Part shown: one piece after another, positions 51,426-61,985 of the stretch | How positions within the stretch are numbered: position 1 is the first letter of the stretch | Layout: every line of letters begins with the position of its first letter | Source of the DNA: Candidimonas humi | Lineage (GTDB): Bacteria > Pseudomonadota > Gammaproteobacteria > Burkholderiales > Burkholderiaceae_B | NCBI RefSeq assembly: GCF_019166065.1 | Contig: NZ_JAHTBN010000008.1 | Location: forward strand, 1-64,000 | Length of the DNA stretch: 64,000 nucleotides | Direction: 5' to 3' | The notes under the pieces: generated by a model | Seen by the model: the letters and a program-made list of their open reading frames with translations, nothing else | Database searches by the model: none | Told to the model about the DNA's origin: nothing | Translations under genes and position numbers: made by a program

Positions 51426-51547
51426 TCCCGGCCCCGCAAGCGCGGCCCGGCGCGGCGCCCATTTCTCGGAGCCGCCGCCGCGGACGTCCCTGTGTCCAAC
51501 CCCTGCGCCGGCGTTGTTGCGCCCCAGTGTGGCGCGCCTGCATCTCA

Positions 51548-51570
51548 TGTCTTATATAAGATATAAGACA
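51548..51570. promoter_or_regulatory. Palindromic operator candidate B upstream of acnB
   Basis: A perfect 10-3-10 inverted repeat whose central 19 bases, TCTTATATAAGATATAAGA, are identical to operator A in the GntR-mdh space. It lies 268 bp before acnB. Farther on, CCTGTTC (51605-51611) and GAACAGG (51623-51629) form a second inverted repeat with 11-base spacing. The remaining acnB leader holds GC-rich sequence with no ORF of note. Confidence 0.72.
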
Positions 51571-51837
51571 TTTGCCTGATCCCCTTCTTTGCTCTTACAA
51601 TTCCCCTGTTCGGGAAAGTTCTGAACAGGCCGGCCACGGCCGGGCCGCTCTTGGCCGATCCCGCCTCCCGCGTCCGGTAGGCGGACGTTCGCCCGCCATG
51701 CCCGGCCAGGCTGCAAATCCAGGAAATATCGAGATTCAGGCCCGTGCGCGCCGCCAAGCCGGCATGCGCGCCGGACCCAGGGCCGCTTGTTCAGCACCTC
51801 CGCGGTTTTTTCCAACCCTTCTTCACAGGGCACCATC

Positions 51838-54423
51838 ATGCTGGAATCCTATCGCCAACACGCCGCCGAACGCGCGGCGCTGGGCATCCCTCCCCTGCCT
51901 CTGTCCGCGCAACAGACGGCGGACCTCATCGACCTGATCGAAAACCCGCCTGCCGGCGAGGCAGAGTTCCTGCTGGAACTGCTCACGCACCGCGTCCCCG
52001 CCGGCGTCGATGACGCCGCCAAGGTGAAGGCCTCGTACCTGGCCGCCGTGGCCCTGGGCAAGCGCGCCTGTCCTCTGATCGATCCGCGCAAGGCCACCGA
52101 ACTGCTGGGCACCATGCTGGGCGGCTATAACATCAGCCCCCTGATCGAACTGTTGGACGACCCCACCCTGGGGCCCGTGGCCGCCGCAGGCCTGAAGAAG
52201 ACGCTGCTGATGTTCGACGCCTTCCACGACGTGCAGGAAAAGGCCGAAAAGGGCAACGCCAACGCCAAGGCCGTGCTGCAAAGCTGGGCCGACGCGGAAT
52301 GGTTCACCAGCCGCCCCGAAGTGCCCGAAAGCCTGATGATCACCGTCTTCAAGGTGAGCGGCGAGACCAATACCGACGATCTGTCCCCCGCACCGGACGC
52401 CTGGAGCCGCCCCGACATTCCGCTGCACGCCCTGGCCATGCTGAAGAACCCCCGTCCCGGCATCGAGCCGCAGGAACCGGGCAAGGTCGGCCCCATCAAA
52501 TTCATCGAAAGCCTGAAAGAAAAAGGCCATCTCGTCGCCTACGTGGGCGACGTGGTGGGCACGGGCTCCTCGCGCAAGTCGGCCACCAACTCGGTGCTCT
52601 GGCACACCGGCAAGGACATCCCCTTCGTCCCCAACAAGCGCTTCGGCGGCGTGTGCCTGGGCGGCAAGATCGCCCCCATTTTCTACAACACCATGGAAGA
52701 CGACGGCGCTCTGCCGATCGAGCTGGACGTCTCGGGCATGGAAATGGGCGACGTCATCGAACTGCGCCCCTATGAAGGCAAGGCCCTGAAGGACGGCAAG
52801 GTCATCTCCGAATTCAGCGTCAAGTCCGACGTGCTGTTCGACGAAGTGCGCGCCGGCGGCCGCATCCCGCTGATCATCGGCCGCGGCCTGACCGCCAAGG
52901 CGCGCGAGGCGCTGGGCCTGGCACCTTCTACCCTGTTCCGCCTGCCCGTGAACCCCGCCGACACCGGCAAGGGCTACACCCTGGCGCAGAAGATCGTGGG
53001 CCGCGCCTGCGGCCTGCCTGAAGGCCAGGGCATACGCGCGGGCACCTACTGCGAACCGCGCATGACCTCGGTCGGCAGCCAGGACACCACCGGCCCCATG
53101 ACCCGCGACGAACTCAAGGACCTGGCCTGCCTGGGCTTCTCGGCCGACCTGGTGATGCAGTCGTTCTGCCATACCGCGGCCTATCCCAAGCCCGTGGACA
53201 TCAAGACGCACCACGAACTGCCGGCCTTCATGAGCAATCGCGGCGGCGTGTCCCTGCGCCCCGGCGACGGCATCATCCACTCGTGGCTCAACCGCATGCT
53301 GCTGCCCGACACCGTGGGCACCGGCGGCGACTCGCACACGCGCTTCCCCATAGGCATCAGCTTCCCGGCGGGTTCGGGCCTGGTCGCCTTCGCGGCGGCC
53401 ACCGGCGTCATGCCCCTGGACATGCCCGAATCGGTGCTGGTGCGCTTCAAGGGCACCATGCAGCCCGGCGTCACCCTGCGCGACCTGGTCAACGCCATTC
53501 CCCTGTATGCCATCAAGCAGGGCCTGCTCACCGTCGAGAAAAAGGGCAAGAAGAACATCTTCTCGGGCCGCATCCTGGAAATCGAAGGCCTGCCCAACCT
53601 CAAGGCCGAACAAGCCTTCGAACTCACCGACGCCTCGGCCGAACGCTCGGCGGCAGGCTGCACCGTGCGCCTGAACAAAGAGCCGATCATCGAATACATC
53701 ACCAGCAACGTCACGCTGCTGAAGTGGATGATCGCCAACGGCTATGAAGACGAACGCACCCTGGGCCGCCGCATCAAGGCCATGGAAGCGTGGCTGGCCA
53801 ACCCGCAACTGCTCGAACCCGACGCCGACGCCGAATACGCCGCCGTCATCGAGATCGACCTGGCCGACATCCACGAACCCATCCTGGCCTGCCCCAACGA
53901 CCCCGACGACGTCAAGACGCTGTCGGACGTGGCCGGCACGCACATCGACGAAGTGTTCATCGGCAGCTGCATGACCAATATCGGCCACTTCCGCGCGGCT
54001 TCCAAGCTGCTCGAAGGCAAGCGCGACATTCCCGTCAAGCTCTGGGTGGCGCCGCCCACCAAGATGGACCAGAAACAGCTCACCGAGGAAGGCCATTACG
54101 GCGTGCTGGGCGGAGCCGGCGCGCGCATGGAAATGCCGGGCTGCTCGCTGTGCATGGGCAACCAGGCGCAGGTGCGCGAAGGCGCAACCGTCGTCTCGAC
54201 CAGCACGCGCAACTTCCCCAACCGCCTGGGCAAGAACTCCAACGTGTACCTGGCCTCTGCCGAACTGGCCGCCATCTGCTCGCGCCTGGGCCGCATCCCG
54301 ACCCGCGAGGAATACATGGCCGACATCGGCGTCATCAACCAGAACGGCGACAAGATCTATCGCTACATGAACTTCGACCAGATCGAAGACTTCCGCGAAG
54401 TCGCCGACGCGGTCGGCGTCTGA
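51838..54423 (+). CDS. acnB: Aconitate hydratase B
   Basis: Main TCA aconitase, also able to act on 2-methyl-cis-aconitate. 861 aa in AcnB order: N-terminal HEAT-like domain ([33 protein letters not shown]), swivel domain early ([42 protein letters not shown]), then the cluster-binding domains with [44 protein letters not shown] and [15 protein letters not shown]. The cysteines of the last two blocks are cluster ligands. ATG at 51838. Confidence 0.97.
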   Translation: MLESYRQHAAERAALGIPPLPLSAQQTADLIDLIENPPAGEAEFLLELLTHRVPAGVDDAAKVKASYLAAVALGKRACPLIDPRKATELLGTMLGGYNISPLIELLDDPTLGPVAAAGLKKTLLMFDAFHDVQEKAEKGNANAKAVLQSWADAEWFTSRPEVPESLMITVFKVSGETNTDDLSPAPDAWSRPDIPLHALAMLKNPRPGIEPQEPGKVGPIKFIESLKEKGHLVAYVGDVVGTGSSRKSATNSVLWHTGKDIPFVPNKRFGGVCLGGKIAPIFYNTMEDDGALPIELDVSGMEMGDVIELRPYEGKALKDGKVISEFSVKSDVLFDEVRAGGRIPLIIGRGLTAKAREALGLAPSTLFRLPVNPADTGKGYTLAQKIVGRACGLPEGQGIRAGTYCEPRMTSVGSQDTTGPMTRDELKDLACLGFSADLVMQSFCHTAAYPKPVDIKTHHELPAFMSNRGGVSLRPGDGIIHSWLNRMLLPDTVGTGGDSHTRFPIGISFPAGSGLVAFAAATGVMPLDMPESVLVRFKGTMQPGVTLRDLVNAIPLYAIKQGLLTVEKKGKKNIFSGRILEIEGLPNLKAEQAFELTDASAERSAAGCTVRLNKEPIIEYITSNVTLLKWMIANGYEDERTLGRRIKAMEAWLANPQLLEPDADAEYAAVIEIDLADIHEPILACPNDPDDVKTLSDVAGTHIDEVFIGSCMTNIGHFRAASKLLEGKRDIPVKLWVAPPTKMDQKQLTEEGHYGVLGGAGARMEMPGCSLCMGNQAQVREGATVVSTSTRNFPNRLGKNSNVYLASAELAAICSRLGRIPTREEYMADIGVINQNGDKIYRYMNFDQIEDFREVADAVGV

Positions 54424-54485
54424 GTCCCGGCGAGCCGCCCCGTGCGGGCGGCCCGCCGGCCCAGGCCAAGACTGTGTCCATGCCC

Positions 54486-54524
54486 GAGGGGCGCCCGCCG
54501 GCAGGCAGGCGCCCCTCTTCTTTT
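54486..54524 (+). terminator. Rho-independent terminator of acnB
   Basis: GAGGGGCGCC pairs with GGCGCCCCTC over a 12-base loop and is followed by TTCTTTT. It implies that acnA, 247 bp farther, has its own promoter. The rest of the 347-bp gap shows nothing else clear. Confidence 0.85.
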
Positions 54525-54770
54525 GTGCAAGGGCGGCCGCGGAAATTTATCGCCGCAGGCCCCTGCAAAACTGCGGGAAACAAGCCTAAAATGTAGTGGT
54601 CGCGATACGTTGGAGACACACGCGCCGGCGGCTCTGGATGCGGGCGCGCGATGCCGGCGGCGCGACGCCTGCAGACATGCCGCCAGGCAATGGCGGCGCG
54701 TCCCCCCGGTTCAGGCGCCCCGCGCCCGGCCGGCCCCTTTCCGATCGCCTGCCTCTACGGAGCTCCTGCC

Positions 54771-57476
54771 ATGCCGAACAACACGTTCAACAGCCTGCAA
54801 AAATTCAAGGTGGGGCGCAAGACGGCCCAGTTCTATTCCCTGCCGGCGCTGGGCCGCAGCCTGGGAATCGACATGAAGCGCCTGCCGGTGTCGATCCGCA
54901 TCGTCCTTGAATCGGTGCTGCGCAACTGCGACGGCAGCAAGGTCACCGAACAACACGTGCGCGAACTGGCCGGCTGGAAAGCCAACGCCAGGCGCACGAC
55001 CGAAATTCCCTTCGTCGTGGCGCGCGTGGTGCTGCAGGACTTCACCGGGGTGCCGCTGCTGGCCGACGTGGCCGCCATGCGCTCGGTGGCCGAGCGCATG
55101 GGCAAAGACCCCAAGCGCATCGAGCCGCTGGTGCCGGTCGACCTGGTGGTCGACCACTCCGTCATGATCGACTACTTCGGCACGCCCAAGGCGCTGGGCA
55201 TGAACATGCAGGCCGAATTCCACCGCAACCGCGAACGCTACCAGTTCCTCAAGTGGGGCATGCAGGCCTTCAACACCTTCGGCGTGGTGCCCCCGGGCGT
55301 GGGCATCGTGCACCAGGTCAACCTGGAATACCTGGCGCGCGGCGTGCACCATGACGCCAAGAACAACATCTACTACCCCGACACCCTGGTGGGCACCGAC
55401 AGCCACACCACCATGATCAACGGCATCGGCGTGGTCGGCTGGGGCGTGGGCGGCATCGAAGCCGAAGCCGGCATGCTGGGCCAGCCCGTCTACATCCTGA
55501 CCCCCGATGTCGTCGGCGTCGAACTCAAGGGCGAACTGCGGGGCGGCGTCACCGCCACCGACCTCGTGCTCACCATCACCGAAATGCTGCGCCGGGAAAA
55601 AGTCGTCGGCAGCTTCGTCGAATTCTGCGGCCCCGGCACCTCCAGCCTGTCGGTCACCGACCGCGCCACCATAGGCAATATGGCGCCCGAATACGGCGCC
55701 ACCATGGGCTTCTTCCCGGTCGACGACCGCACCATCGAATACTTCAAGGGCACCGGCCGCAGCAACGAAGAAATCGAGGCCCTCAAGGCCTACTTCAAGG
55801 CCCAGGAAATGTACGGCATCCCGCGCGCCTCCGACATCTCCTACAGCAAGCTGCTGACCCTCGACCTGTCCACCGTCACGCCCTCGCTGGCCGGCCCCAA
55901 GCGTCCCCAGGACCGCATCGAGCTCGGCAAAGTCAAGGACACCTTCGCCGACCTGTATTCGCGCAAAACCGCCGAAAACGGCTTCAACCAGCCGGCCGCC
56001 AATCTCGGCAAGACCTACACCACCAGCGCCGGCACCGAAATCCACAACGGCGACATAGTCATCGCCGCCATCACCTCCTGCACCAACACCTCCAACCCCA
56101 GCGTCATGCTGGCCGCCGGGCTGCTGGCCAAGAAAGCCGTCGAGGCCGGCCTCAAGGTGCCCAAGCGCATCAAGACCTCGCTCGCCCCCGGCTCGCGCGT
56201 CGTCACCGAATACCTCACCAAGACCGGCCTGCTGCCCTACCTCGAAAAACTCGGCTTCGCCGTCGCCGCATACGGCTGTACCACATGCATCGGCAATGCC
56301 GGCGACCTCACGCCCGACATGAACCAGGCCATCAACGACCACGACCTGGTCTGCGCCGCCGTCCTCTCGGGCAACCGCAACTTCGAAGCGCGCATCCACC
56401 CCAACGTCAAGGCCAACTTCCTGGCCTCTCCGCCCCTGGTCGTGGCCTACGCCCTGTCCGGCACCATGCTGCGCGACCTCATGACCGAACCCGTCGGCAA
56501 GGGCAAGAAAGGCAATGTCTGGCTGGGCGACATCTGGCCCAGCAACGCCGAAGTGCAGGCCCTGCTCAGCCAGGCCATGGATCCGGACGCCTTCCGCGCC
56601 AACTACAGCCAGATCAAGAGCAAGCCGGGCAAACTCTGGCAGCAAGTGGCCGGCGTACAGGGCGAAGTCTACGACTGGCCCGAATCCACCTACATCGCCG
56701 AACCCCCTTTCTTCACCGACTTCGGCATGCGGCCCGCCCCCATGCCCCAGGTGCGCGGCGCCCGGGTGCTGGCCATCTTCGGCGACTCCGTCACCACCGA
56801 CCACATCTCGCCGGCAGGCTCCATCAAGGAAAACTCGCCGGCCGGCGTCTGGCTCAAGCAGCACGGCGTGGCCAAGCAAGACTTCAACAGCTACGGCTCG
56901 CGCCGCGGCAACCACGAAGTCATGATGCGCGGCACCTTCGCCAACGTGCGCATCAAGAACCTGATGATCCCCGCCAACCCCGACGGCAGCCGCTTCGAAG
57001 GCGGCGAAACCCTGCACCAGCCCGACGGCTCCCGCATGTCCATCTACGACGCCGCCATGAAATACGTGGCCGACGGCGTGCCCACCGTAGTCTTCGGCGG
57101 CGAAGAATACGGCACCGGCTCCTCGCGCGACTGGGCGGCCAAGGGCACCCAGCTCCTGGGCGTGCAGGCGGTCATCGCCCGCAGCTTCGAGCGCATCCAC
57201 CGCAGCAACCTGGTGGGCATGGGCGTCCTGCCCCTGCAGTTCAAGGGCCAGGACAGCGCCGTCTCGCTGGGCATCACCGGCGAAGAAACCTTCGATATCT
57301 CCGGCATCGAAAACGGCATCACGCCGCAGCAGGACGTCACGCTCACCATCCACCGCAAGGACGGTTCCAAGCAGGACGTCACCATGCTGCTGCGCATCGA
57401 CACCGCGACGGAAGTCGACTACTACCAGAACGGCGGCATCCTGCCCTACGTCCTGCGCGACCTGCTGGCCGCCTGA
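54771..57476 (+). CDS. acnA: Aconitate hydratase A
   Basis: IRP1-like aconitase of 901 aa. [69 protein letters not shown] (first ligand Cys), [13 protein letters not shown] (second and third ligand Cys), and the C-terminal swivel domain [46 protein letters not shown]. In Escherichia coli AcnA is the stress-stable isozyme. Second of the tandem aconitases. AGCTC precedes the ATG, a weak ribosome site. Confidence 0.97.
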   Translation: MPNNTFNSLQKFKVGRKTAQFYSLPALGRSLGIDMKRLPVSIRIVLESVLRNCDGSKVTEQHVRELAGWKANARRTTEIPFVVARVVLQDFTGVPLLADVAAMRSVAERMGKDPKRIEPLVPVDLVVDHSVMIDYFGTPKALGMNMQAEFHRNRERYQFLKWGMQAFNTFGVVPPGVGIVHQVNLEYLARGVHHDAKNNIYYPDTLVGTDSHTTMINGIGVVGWGVGGIEAEAGMLGQPVYILTPDVVGVELKGELRGGVTATDLVLTITEMLRREKVVGSFVEFCGPGTSSLSVTDRATIGNMAPEYGATMGFFPVDDRTIEYFKGTGRSNEEIEALKAYFKAQEMYGIPRASDISYSKLLTLDLSTVTPSLAGPKRPQDRIELGKVKDTFADLYSRKTAENGFNQPAANLGKTYTTSAGTEIHNGDIVIAAITSCTNTSNPSVMLAAGLLAKKAVEAGLKVPKRIKTSLAPGSRVVTEYLTKTGLLPYLEKLGFAVAAYGCTTCIGNAGDLTPDMNQAINDHDLVCAAVLSGNRNFEARIHPNVKANFLASPPLVVAYALSGTMLRDLMTEPVGKGKKGNVWLGDIWPSNAEVQALLSQAMDPDAFRANYSQIKSKPGKLWQQVAGVQGEVYDWPESTYIAEPPFFTDFGMRPAPMPQVRGARVLAIFGDSVTTDHISPAGSIKENSPAGVWLKQHGVAKQDFNSYGSRRGNHEVMMRGTFANVRIKNLMIPANPDGSRFEGGETLHQPDGSRMSIYDAAMKYVADGVPTVVFGGEEYGTGSSRDWAAKGTQLLGVQAVIARSFERIHRSNLVGMGVLPLQFKGQDSAVSLGITGEETFDISGIENGITPQQDVTLTIHRKDGSKQDVTMLLRIDTATEVDYYQNGGILPYVLRDLLAA

Positions 57477-57645
57477 ACCGCGCCCGGCACGCCACCGCCC
57501 TGCCGGGCGGTGGCATCAAACGGCTGGGGCCAGGGGTATTCGCACCCCTCAACGCACCAAGCCCCACCCACGCCCTCTACCCGCCTACAGCACGGGCCCG
57601 TTCGGGGCCACAGACCAGAAACCCGTCCGGCAACGACAAACGCAA

Positions 57646-58072
57646 AGCCCATCCGCCTGCAAAACGAGCGGAGAGAACGGGGTACCTCCCGGAGGTGCGT
57701 GGGGTATCGCACCGGAGGGAGGTACCCCGTTCTAGGCCGCGTCTAAAGCACGCAACCCGCCGACGCATCAAAACCCATAACCACCCGCCATCCGTCCACA
57801 AAACGAGCGGAGGGAATGAGGTATCTCCCGGAGGCGAGCGGGTCATCGAGCCGGAGGGAGGTACCCCATTCCAGGCCGCGTCTAAAGCACGCAGCCCGCC
57901 GACGCATCAAAACCCATAACCACCCGCCATCCGTCCACGAAACGAGCGGAGGGAATGGGGTATCTCCCGGAGGCGAGCGGGTCATCGAGCCGGAGGGAGG
58001 GTACCCCATTCCAGGCCGCGTCTAAAGAACCCAACCCGACGACGAATCAAATCCCAAGCCACAGCTACATCA
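57646..58072. repeat. Tandem array of three 139-140 bp hairpin units
   Basis: Anchors repeat at a 139-bp period: AACGAGCGGAG at 57663, 57802 and 57941; AGGCCGCGTCTAAAG at 57734, 57873 and 58013 (the last shifted one base by an extra G). Each unit has a long inverted repeat. Unit 1 pairs 57674-57690 with 57717-57733 perfectly (17 bp), with an inner GGTGCG/CGCACC. Unit 2 pairs 57814-57829 with 57856-57871, unit 3 57953-57968 with 57995-58011. The tail of unit 3 (58021-58062) is a decayed copy of the linker. The period is not a multiple of three and no reading frame is conserved. Confidence 0.95.
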
Positions 58073-58168
58073 AGAACAAGGCCCCGAGGCATGGGGATAG
58101 AGCGCATATCCCCCCCTCCCGGCCATAGGGTTAAACTAGAACATTCCCCAGAGCCCACATCCACCTCC

Positions 58169-59374
58169 ATGCCCCGTACGTCCGACCTCGCCCCCACCGC
58201 CAAGCCGACCCGCGAAGCCCAGCAGCTCGTCACGCTGGCGCAGGCGCTTGCGCTATCGGGCAGCCGCCTCGAAGACGCATACTGGGAAAACCTGCTCGCC
58301 GGCCACGTCAGCAAACTGCTGCAAAGCAAACGCAACCGCAGCGTCGAATCCGCGCTCGACCACCTCGCCGCGCACGACCTGCCCGCCTACGAAATCCTCG
58401 TCGAACAAGCCGAGACATCCTCGGAATCCACCCGCATCGAGGCCGACGGCGTCGAATACGACGCACTATTGTTCTCCGCCCCCATCGTCGCCTGGACCCG
58501 CTACCGCCTGCCCGACGGCCGCCTGGCCGCCGACCTGAAACAAACCCTGCAGGCCCAACTGCAACAACACATCGTCGCCGAAGGCGCGCGCCTGGCCATC
58601 CTGCCCGAACTCGTCAGCTTCGACCAAATGCCCCAATCCTTCCAGGACACCTGGAACTGGACGCGCCGCCTCGGGCTCGCCGCGCTGGGCCAAGGCCGCG
58701 AAACCTCGCTGCTCAAGGCCCCGCCGGACTCCGAAGGCATGCTGGCCGACGCGCGCTTCATCGTCGGCGCCATCGTCGTGCCCAAAGGAGCAGCCCTGTT
58801 CCGCTGGCAGTCCCAGGCCGAACCCGTCTCGCGCGGGCAATGCCTGGAACGCTGGGCCGCCGACAGCAGCGCGGCCCTGGGGCCCCTGTTCACCGGCTGC
58901 CAGTTCGACTACGTGCAGCCCGACGCCTTCTACATCAGCAATCGCGAAGCCGACCGCCGCATCCGGCCCCTGGCCCTCAAGGCCGCCGTGGCCTGGCTTT
59001 CGTCCGCGGCCGGCATCGAAGCCGCCGACCTGCGCGCCGTCATCGCCGGCTGCGGCGAAACCCAGGTCGAGGAATACCGGATCGGCTTCGGCACCCGCCA
59101 AAGCAGCGAAGTCGTCTACGGCTGCATCTGGCCCATACTCAGCAAGGACGAAGCCGCCGCCGAATCCGAGGACGGCGGGCGCATCGACATACCCGACGAA
59201 ATCGCCGCCGAACTCAAAGAGCTCGGCGTGGCCGACATACGCCGCCTGCCGGGCCTGTACCCGGCGGAATTCTGCGAAGACTGCGGCGCCCCCTACTTCC
59301 CCAACGCCCTGGGCGAAATGATGCACCCCGAGGTCCCCGAAGAGGCCGACCTGGGCCCCGCCCATTTCCATTGA
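58169..59374 (+). CDS. DUF2863 family protein
   Basis: 401 aa of a family known mainly from betaproteobacteria and without assigned function. The N-terminal part (REAQQLVTLAQALALSGSRLEDAYWENLLAGHVSKLLQSKRNRSVESALDHL) and the middle (LFSAPIVAWTRYRLPDGRLAADLKQTLQAQLQQHIVAEGARLAILPELVSFDQMP) are typical. The C-terminus has a C-x2-C (EFCEDCGAPYFPN) that resembles half of a zinc ribbon. ATG at 58169 chosen; the frame upstream enters the repeat array. Next to earP, 55 bp apart. Confidence 0.85.
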   Translation: MPRTSDLAPTAKPTREAQQLVTLAQALALSGSRLEDAYWENLLAGHVSKLLQSKRNRSVESALDHLAAHDLPAYEILVEQAETSSESTRIEADGVEYDALLFSAPIVAWTRYRLPDGRLAADLKQTLQAQLQQHIVAEGARLAILPELVSFDQMPQSFQDTWNWTRRLGLAALGQGRETSLLKAPPDSEGMLADARFIVGAIVVPKGAALFRWQSQAEPVSRGQCLERWAADSSAALGPLFTGCQFDYVQPDAFYISNREADRRIRPLALKAAVAWLSSAAGIEAADLRAVIAGCGETQVEEYRIGFGTRQSSEVVYGCIWPILSKDEAAAESEDGGRIDIPDEIAAELKELGVADIRRLPGLYPAEFCEDCGAPYFPNALGEMMHPEVPEEADLGPAHFH

Positions 59375-59429
59375 CGCGAGCCGGCGGGCGCGACGCAGCG
59401 GGATGACCCGCCCGCGGCCCGTTCTCACC

Positions 59430-60539
59430 ATGCCCATCAGCTACGACATATTCTGCCGCGTCGTCGACAACTACGGCGACATCGGCGTCTGCTGGCGCCT
59501 GGCCCGGCAACTGGCCGACACGCCCGGCGCCGGCCCGCTGCGCCTCTGGGTCGACGAATTGCGCAGCTTCGCCCGCATCGAGCCGCGCCTGGATCCCGGC
59601 CTGGCCGCCCAATCGCTTGCAGGCGTCGAAGTCAGGCACTGGGCCGAACCCCTGCCCGATACCGAGCCCCACGACGTCGTGATCGAGGCCTTCGCCTGCG
59701 ACACCCCCGCGTCGTTCGTGGCGCGCATGCGGCAACACCGCAGCCTGTGGATCAACCTCGAATACCTCAGCGCCGAGCCCTGGGTGGAACAGTGCCACGC
59801 ACTGCCTTCCCTGCAGGCCAACGGCCTGCGCAAGGCCTTCTTCTTTCCCGGCTTCACCTCCCGCACCGGCGGCCTGCTGCGCGAGCCCGGCCTGCTGGAG
59901 GAACGCAACCGCTGGCTGGCCCAGCCGGAACTGCGCGCCGGCCTGCTGCGCAGCCTGGGGCTGCCAAGTCTCGCCGTGCAAGGGCTGCTCGACGGCTGGC
60001 GCCAGGTCTTCCTGTTCTGCTATCCCGAGGCCCCGGCCGAAGCCCTGCTGCGCGCACTGGCGCGGGATCCGCGGCCCAGCGTGGTGCTGGTGCCCGCGGG
60101 CGTGCGCCCAGGGCTGGCGCGCCACGCCGCCGCTCATGTACATGTCCATGAGATTCCTTTCCTTGCCCAGACCGCATTCGATCCGCTGCTGTGGGGCAGC
60201 GACCTGAACTGCGTGCGCGGCGAAGACTCCCTGGTGCGGGCCATCTGGGCCGGCCGGCCCCTGGTCTGGCAACTTTATCGGCAAGAAGAAAACGCCCATC
60301 TGGCCAAGCTCGACGCCTGGCTGGAGCACGGGCCCGTCCCGGACGCCCGCCGGGGCCTGTTGCGGGCCTGGAATACCGGCACGGAAGATTTCGAGCAGGA
60401 ACTGGAGCAGGCCCTCGCGCCCGACGCATGGCGGCAATGGCAGCAGCATGCGGCGAGCTGGGCCCGCGGCATGCTGGCCCTGCCCGAGCTGGCGGGCTCG
60501 CTGGCCGCCTTCTGCGTGGAAATCCTGCAAACAGGTTAA
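59430..60539 (+). CDS. earP: EF-P arginine rhamnosyltransferase EarP
   Basis: Transfers rhamnose from TDP-rhamnose to Arg32 of EF-P, which activates EF-P for polyproline translation. Starting at 59430, [28 protein letters not shown] places the conserved Asp pair at positions 13 and 17, as in characterised EarP. The C-terminal nucleotide-sugar site shows [32 protein letters not shown]. 369 aa. An ATG at 59403 is possible. Directly upstream of efp, the diagnostic pairing. Confidence 0.95.
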   Translation: MPISYDIFCRVVDNYGDIGVCWRLARQLADTPGAGPLRLWVDELRSFARIEPRLDPGLAAQSLAGVEVRHWAEPLPDTEPHDVVIEAFACDTPASFVARMRQHRSLWINLEYLSAEPWVEQCHALPSLQANGLRKAFFFPGFTSRTGGLLREPGLLEERNRWLAQPELRAGLLRSLGLPSLAVQGLLDGWRQVFLFCYPEAPAEALLRALARDPRPSVVLVPAGVRPGLARHAAAHVHVHEIPFLAQTAFDPLLWGSDLNCVRGEDSLVRAIWAGRPLVWQLYRQEENAHLAKLDAWLEHGPVPDARRGLLRAWNTGTEDFEQELEQALAPDAWRQWQQHAASWARGMLALPELAGSLAAFCVEILQTG

Positions 60540-60658
60540 AATACCGAGTTTTTCAAAGAAACCGCGCTTGGCGCGCAGGCCTTGCCCGATACGCCGGCAC
60601 AGGCTATGCGCGCGCTGCGTATCGGGCGCGGCACATCAATCCGGAGCATTTTCCAAAC

Positions 60659-61216
60659 ATGAAAACCGCACAAGAATTGCGCGTTGGCAACGTGGTAATG
60701 GTGGGCAGCGACCCGCTGGTCGTACAGAAGGCCGAATACAACAAATCCGGCCGCAACGCGGCGGTGGTCAAGCTCAAGTTCAAGAACCTGCTAACCGGCT
60801 CGGGCAGCGAATCCGTCTACAAGGCCGACGAAAAATTCGAGGTCGTGGTGCTCGATCGCAAGGAATGCACCTACTCGTACTTCGCCGACCCGATGTACGT
60901 CTTCATGGACGAAGAATACAACCAGCACGAAGTCGAGGCCGACAGCATGGGCGACGCGCTCAACTACCTCGAAGAAGGCATGCCTGTGGAAGTGGTGTTC
61001 TACGACGGCCGCGCCATCTCTGTGGAACTGCCCACGATCGTGGTGCGCGAAATCACCTACACCGAGCCGGCCGTGCGCGGCGATACCTCGGGCAAGGTGC
61101 TCAAGCCCGCCAAGATCAACACCGGCATGGACCTGAACGTGCCCCTGTTCTGCGCAATCGGCGACAAGATCGAGATCGACACGCGTACCGGCGAATACCG
61201 CAGCCGCGTGATGTAA
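60659..61216 (+). CDS. efp: Elongation factor P (Arg32 type)
   Basis: Relieves ribosome stalling at polyproline. 185 aa with the three beta domains. The loop KSGRNAA carries Arg32 exactly where rhamnosylated EF-P has it, in place of the beta-lysylated Lys. The C-terminal signature [21 protein letters not shown] is complete. CCGGAG lies upstream of the ATG. 119 bp after earP. Confidence 0.97.
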   Translation: MKTAQELRVGNVVMVGSDPLVVQKAEYNKSGRNAAVVKLKFKNLLTGSGSESVYKADEKFEVVVLDRKECTYSYFADPMYVFMDEEYNQHEVEADSMGDALNYLEEGMPVEVVFYDGRAISVELPTIVVREITYTEPAVRGDTSGKVLKPAKINTGMDLNVPLFCAIGDKIEIDTRTGEYRSRVM

Positions 61217-61222
61217 TCGCCA

Positions 61223-61241
61223 GCCGGGCCGCAGGCCCGGC
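61223..61241. terminator. GC hairpin after efp
   Basis: GCCGGGCC pairs with GGCCCGGC over a three-base loop, 7 bp after the efp stop and between convergent genes. No T-tract follows. Confidence 0.4.
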
Positions 61242-61283
61242 ATGGACGCCGCGGCCAAGGGCCCCGGCGCGCCGGCGACGTGC

Positions 61284-61754
61284 TTACTGCAGCCTGTCGT
61301 CGTCGAGGAAGTCGGGAATGGGCATCACCGCGATGCCTTCCTGCGCCAGCGATTCGCGCTCTTGCGGCGTAGCCGTGCCGCGGATCGCCCGCTCTTCGGT
61401 TTCCCCCGCATGCATGCGCCGCGCCTCGTCGGCGAAGCGTTCCCCGACATTTTCCGTATTGCGCACCATCTGGCGCACCTGGCGCATGATTTCGGCTTGC
61501 AGGCGGGCCATCTGGGCGCCGCCCGGCGCCGCCACCGGCATCGCGCCCTGCGCGGGCGCGCGGGCCTCGCCCTCGGGCCGTGCGCCCGTGTTGACGCGCG
61601 GCGCCGACAGCTTCTTGTCGACCTTGTGGCTGCCGCAGACGGGGCAGCTCAAGAGGCCGCCCTCGCGCTGCGATTCATAATTTTCGAGCGAACCGAACCA
61701 GCCCTCGAAGACGTGGCCGGAATCGCACTGGAGATCAAAGACTTTCAGGCTCAT
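61284..61754 (-). CDS. DUF1178 family protein
   Basis: 156 aa. The N-terminus MSLKVFDLQCDSGHVFEGWFGSLENYESQREGGLLSCPVCGSHKVDKKLSAPRV is the family signature, with Cys10 and the C-x2-C pair likely binding zinc. A Pro/Ala-rich linker leads to a helical part (MRQVRQMVRNTENVGERFADEARRMHAGETEERAIRGTAT). Function unknown. Convergent with efp. Confidence 0.88.
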   Translation of the reverse strand: MSLKVFDLQCDSGHVFEGWFGSLENYESQREGGLLSCPVCGSHKVDKKLSAPRVNTGARPEGEARAPAQGAMPVAAPGGAQMARLQAEIMRQVRQMVRNTENVGERFADEARRMHAGETEERAIRGTATPQERESLAQEGIAVMPIPDFLDDDRLQ

Positions 61755-61985
61755 GGAAGCACTATGGGGGCGCAGCGCCGGATTGCAATACCGCTGCCGC
61801 CAGAACGGAAATTACTTCTACTATAACCGCGGGCGCGCCCAGGCAAAACGCCGGCGCGCGGCGGCCGACACGAACAACGCCGGCCTGCGCGAAGACGCGG
61901 TTTCATGGGTGCTAATTTCCGAGGCACGACACCAGGCCCTCCCACAGCCCCGGCGGGGACTCCGCTACGATGACCGGGACCGGCG

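Noticed and set aside
51549-51572. Tiny ORFs within operator B (such as MSYILYKT on the minus strand)
   Set aside because: They are by-products of the palindrome; no ribosome site and no conservation beyond the symmetry.
57446-58009. Three overlapping minus-strand ORFs with similar peptides (Arg/Gly/Trp-rich)
   Set aside because: They arise because the 139-bp repeat lacks stops in these frames. The period shifts the frame each time and none has a ribosome site.
57646-58072. Array considered as a CRISPR
   Set aside because: Repeats are contiguous and 139 bp long with no unique spacers, and no cas genes are near.
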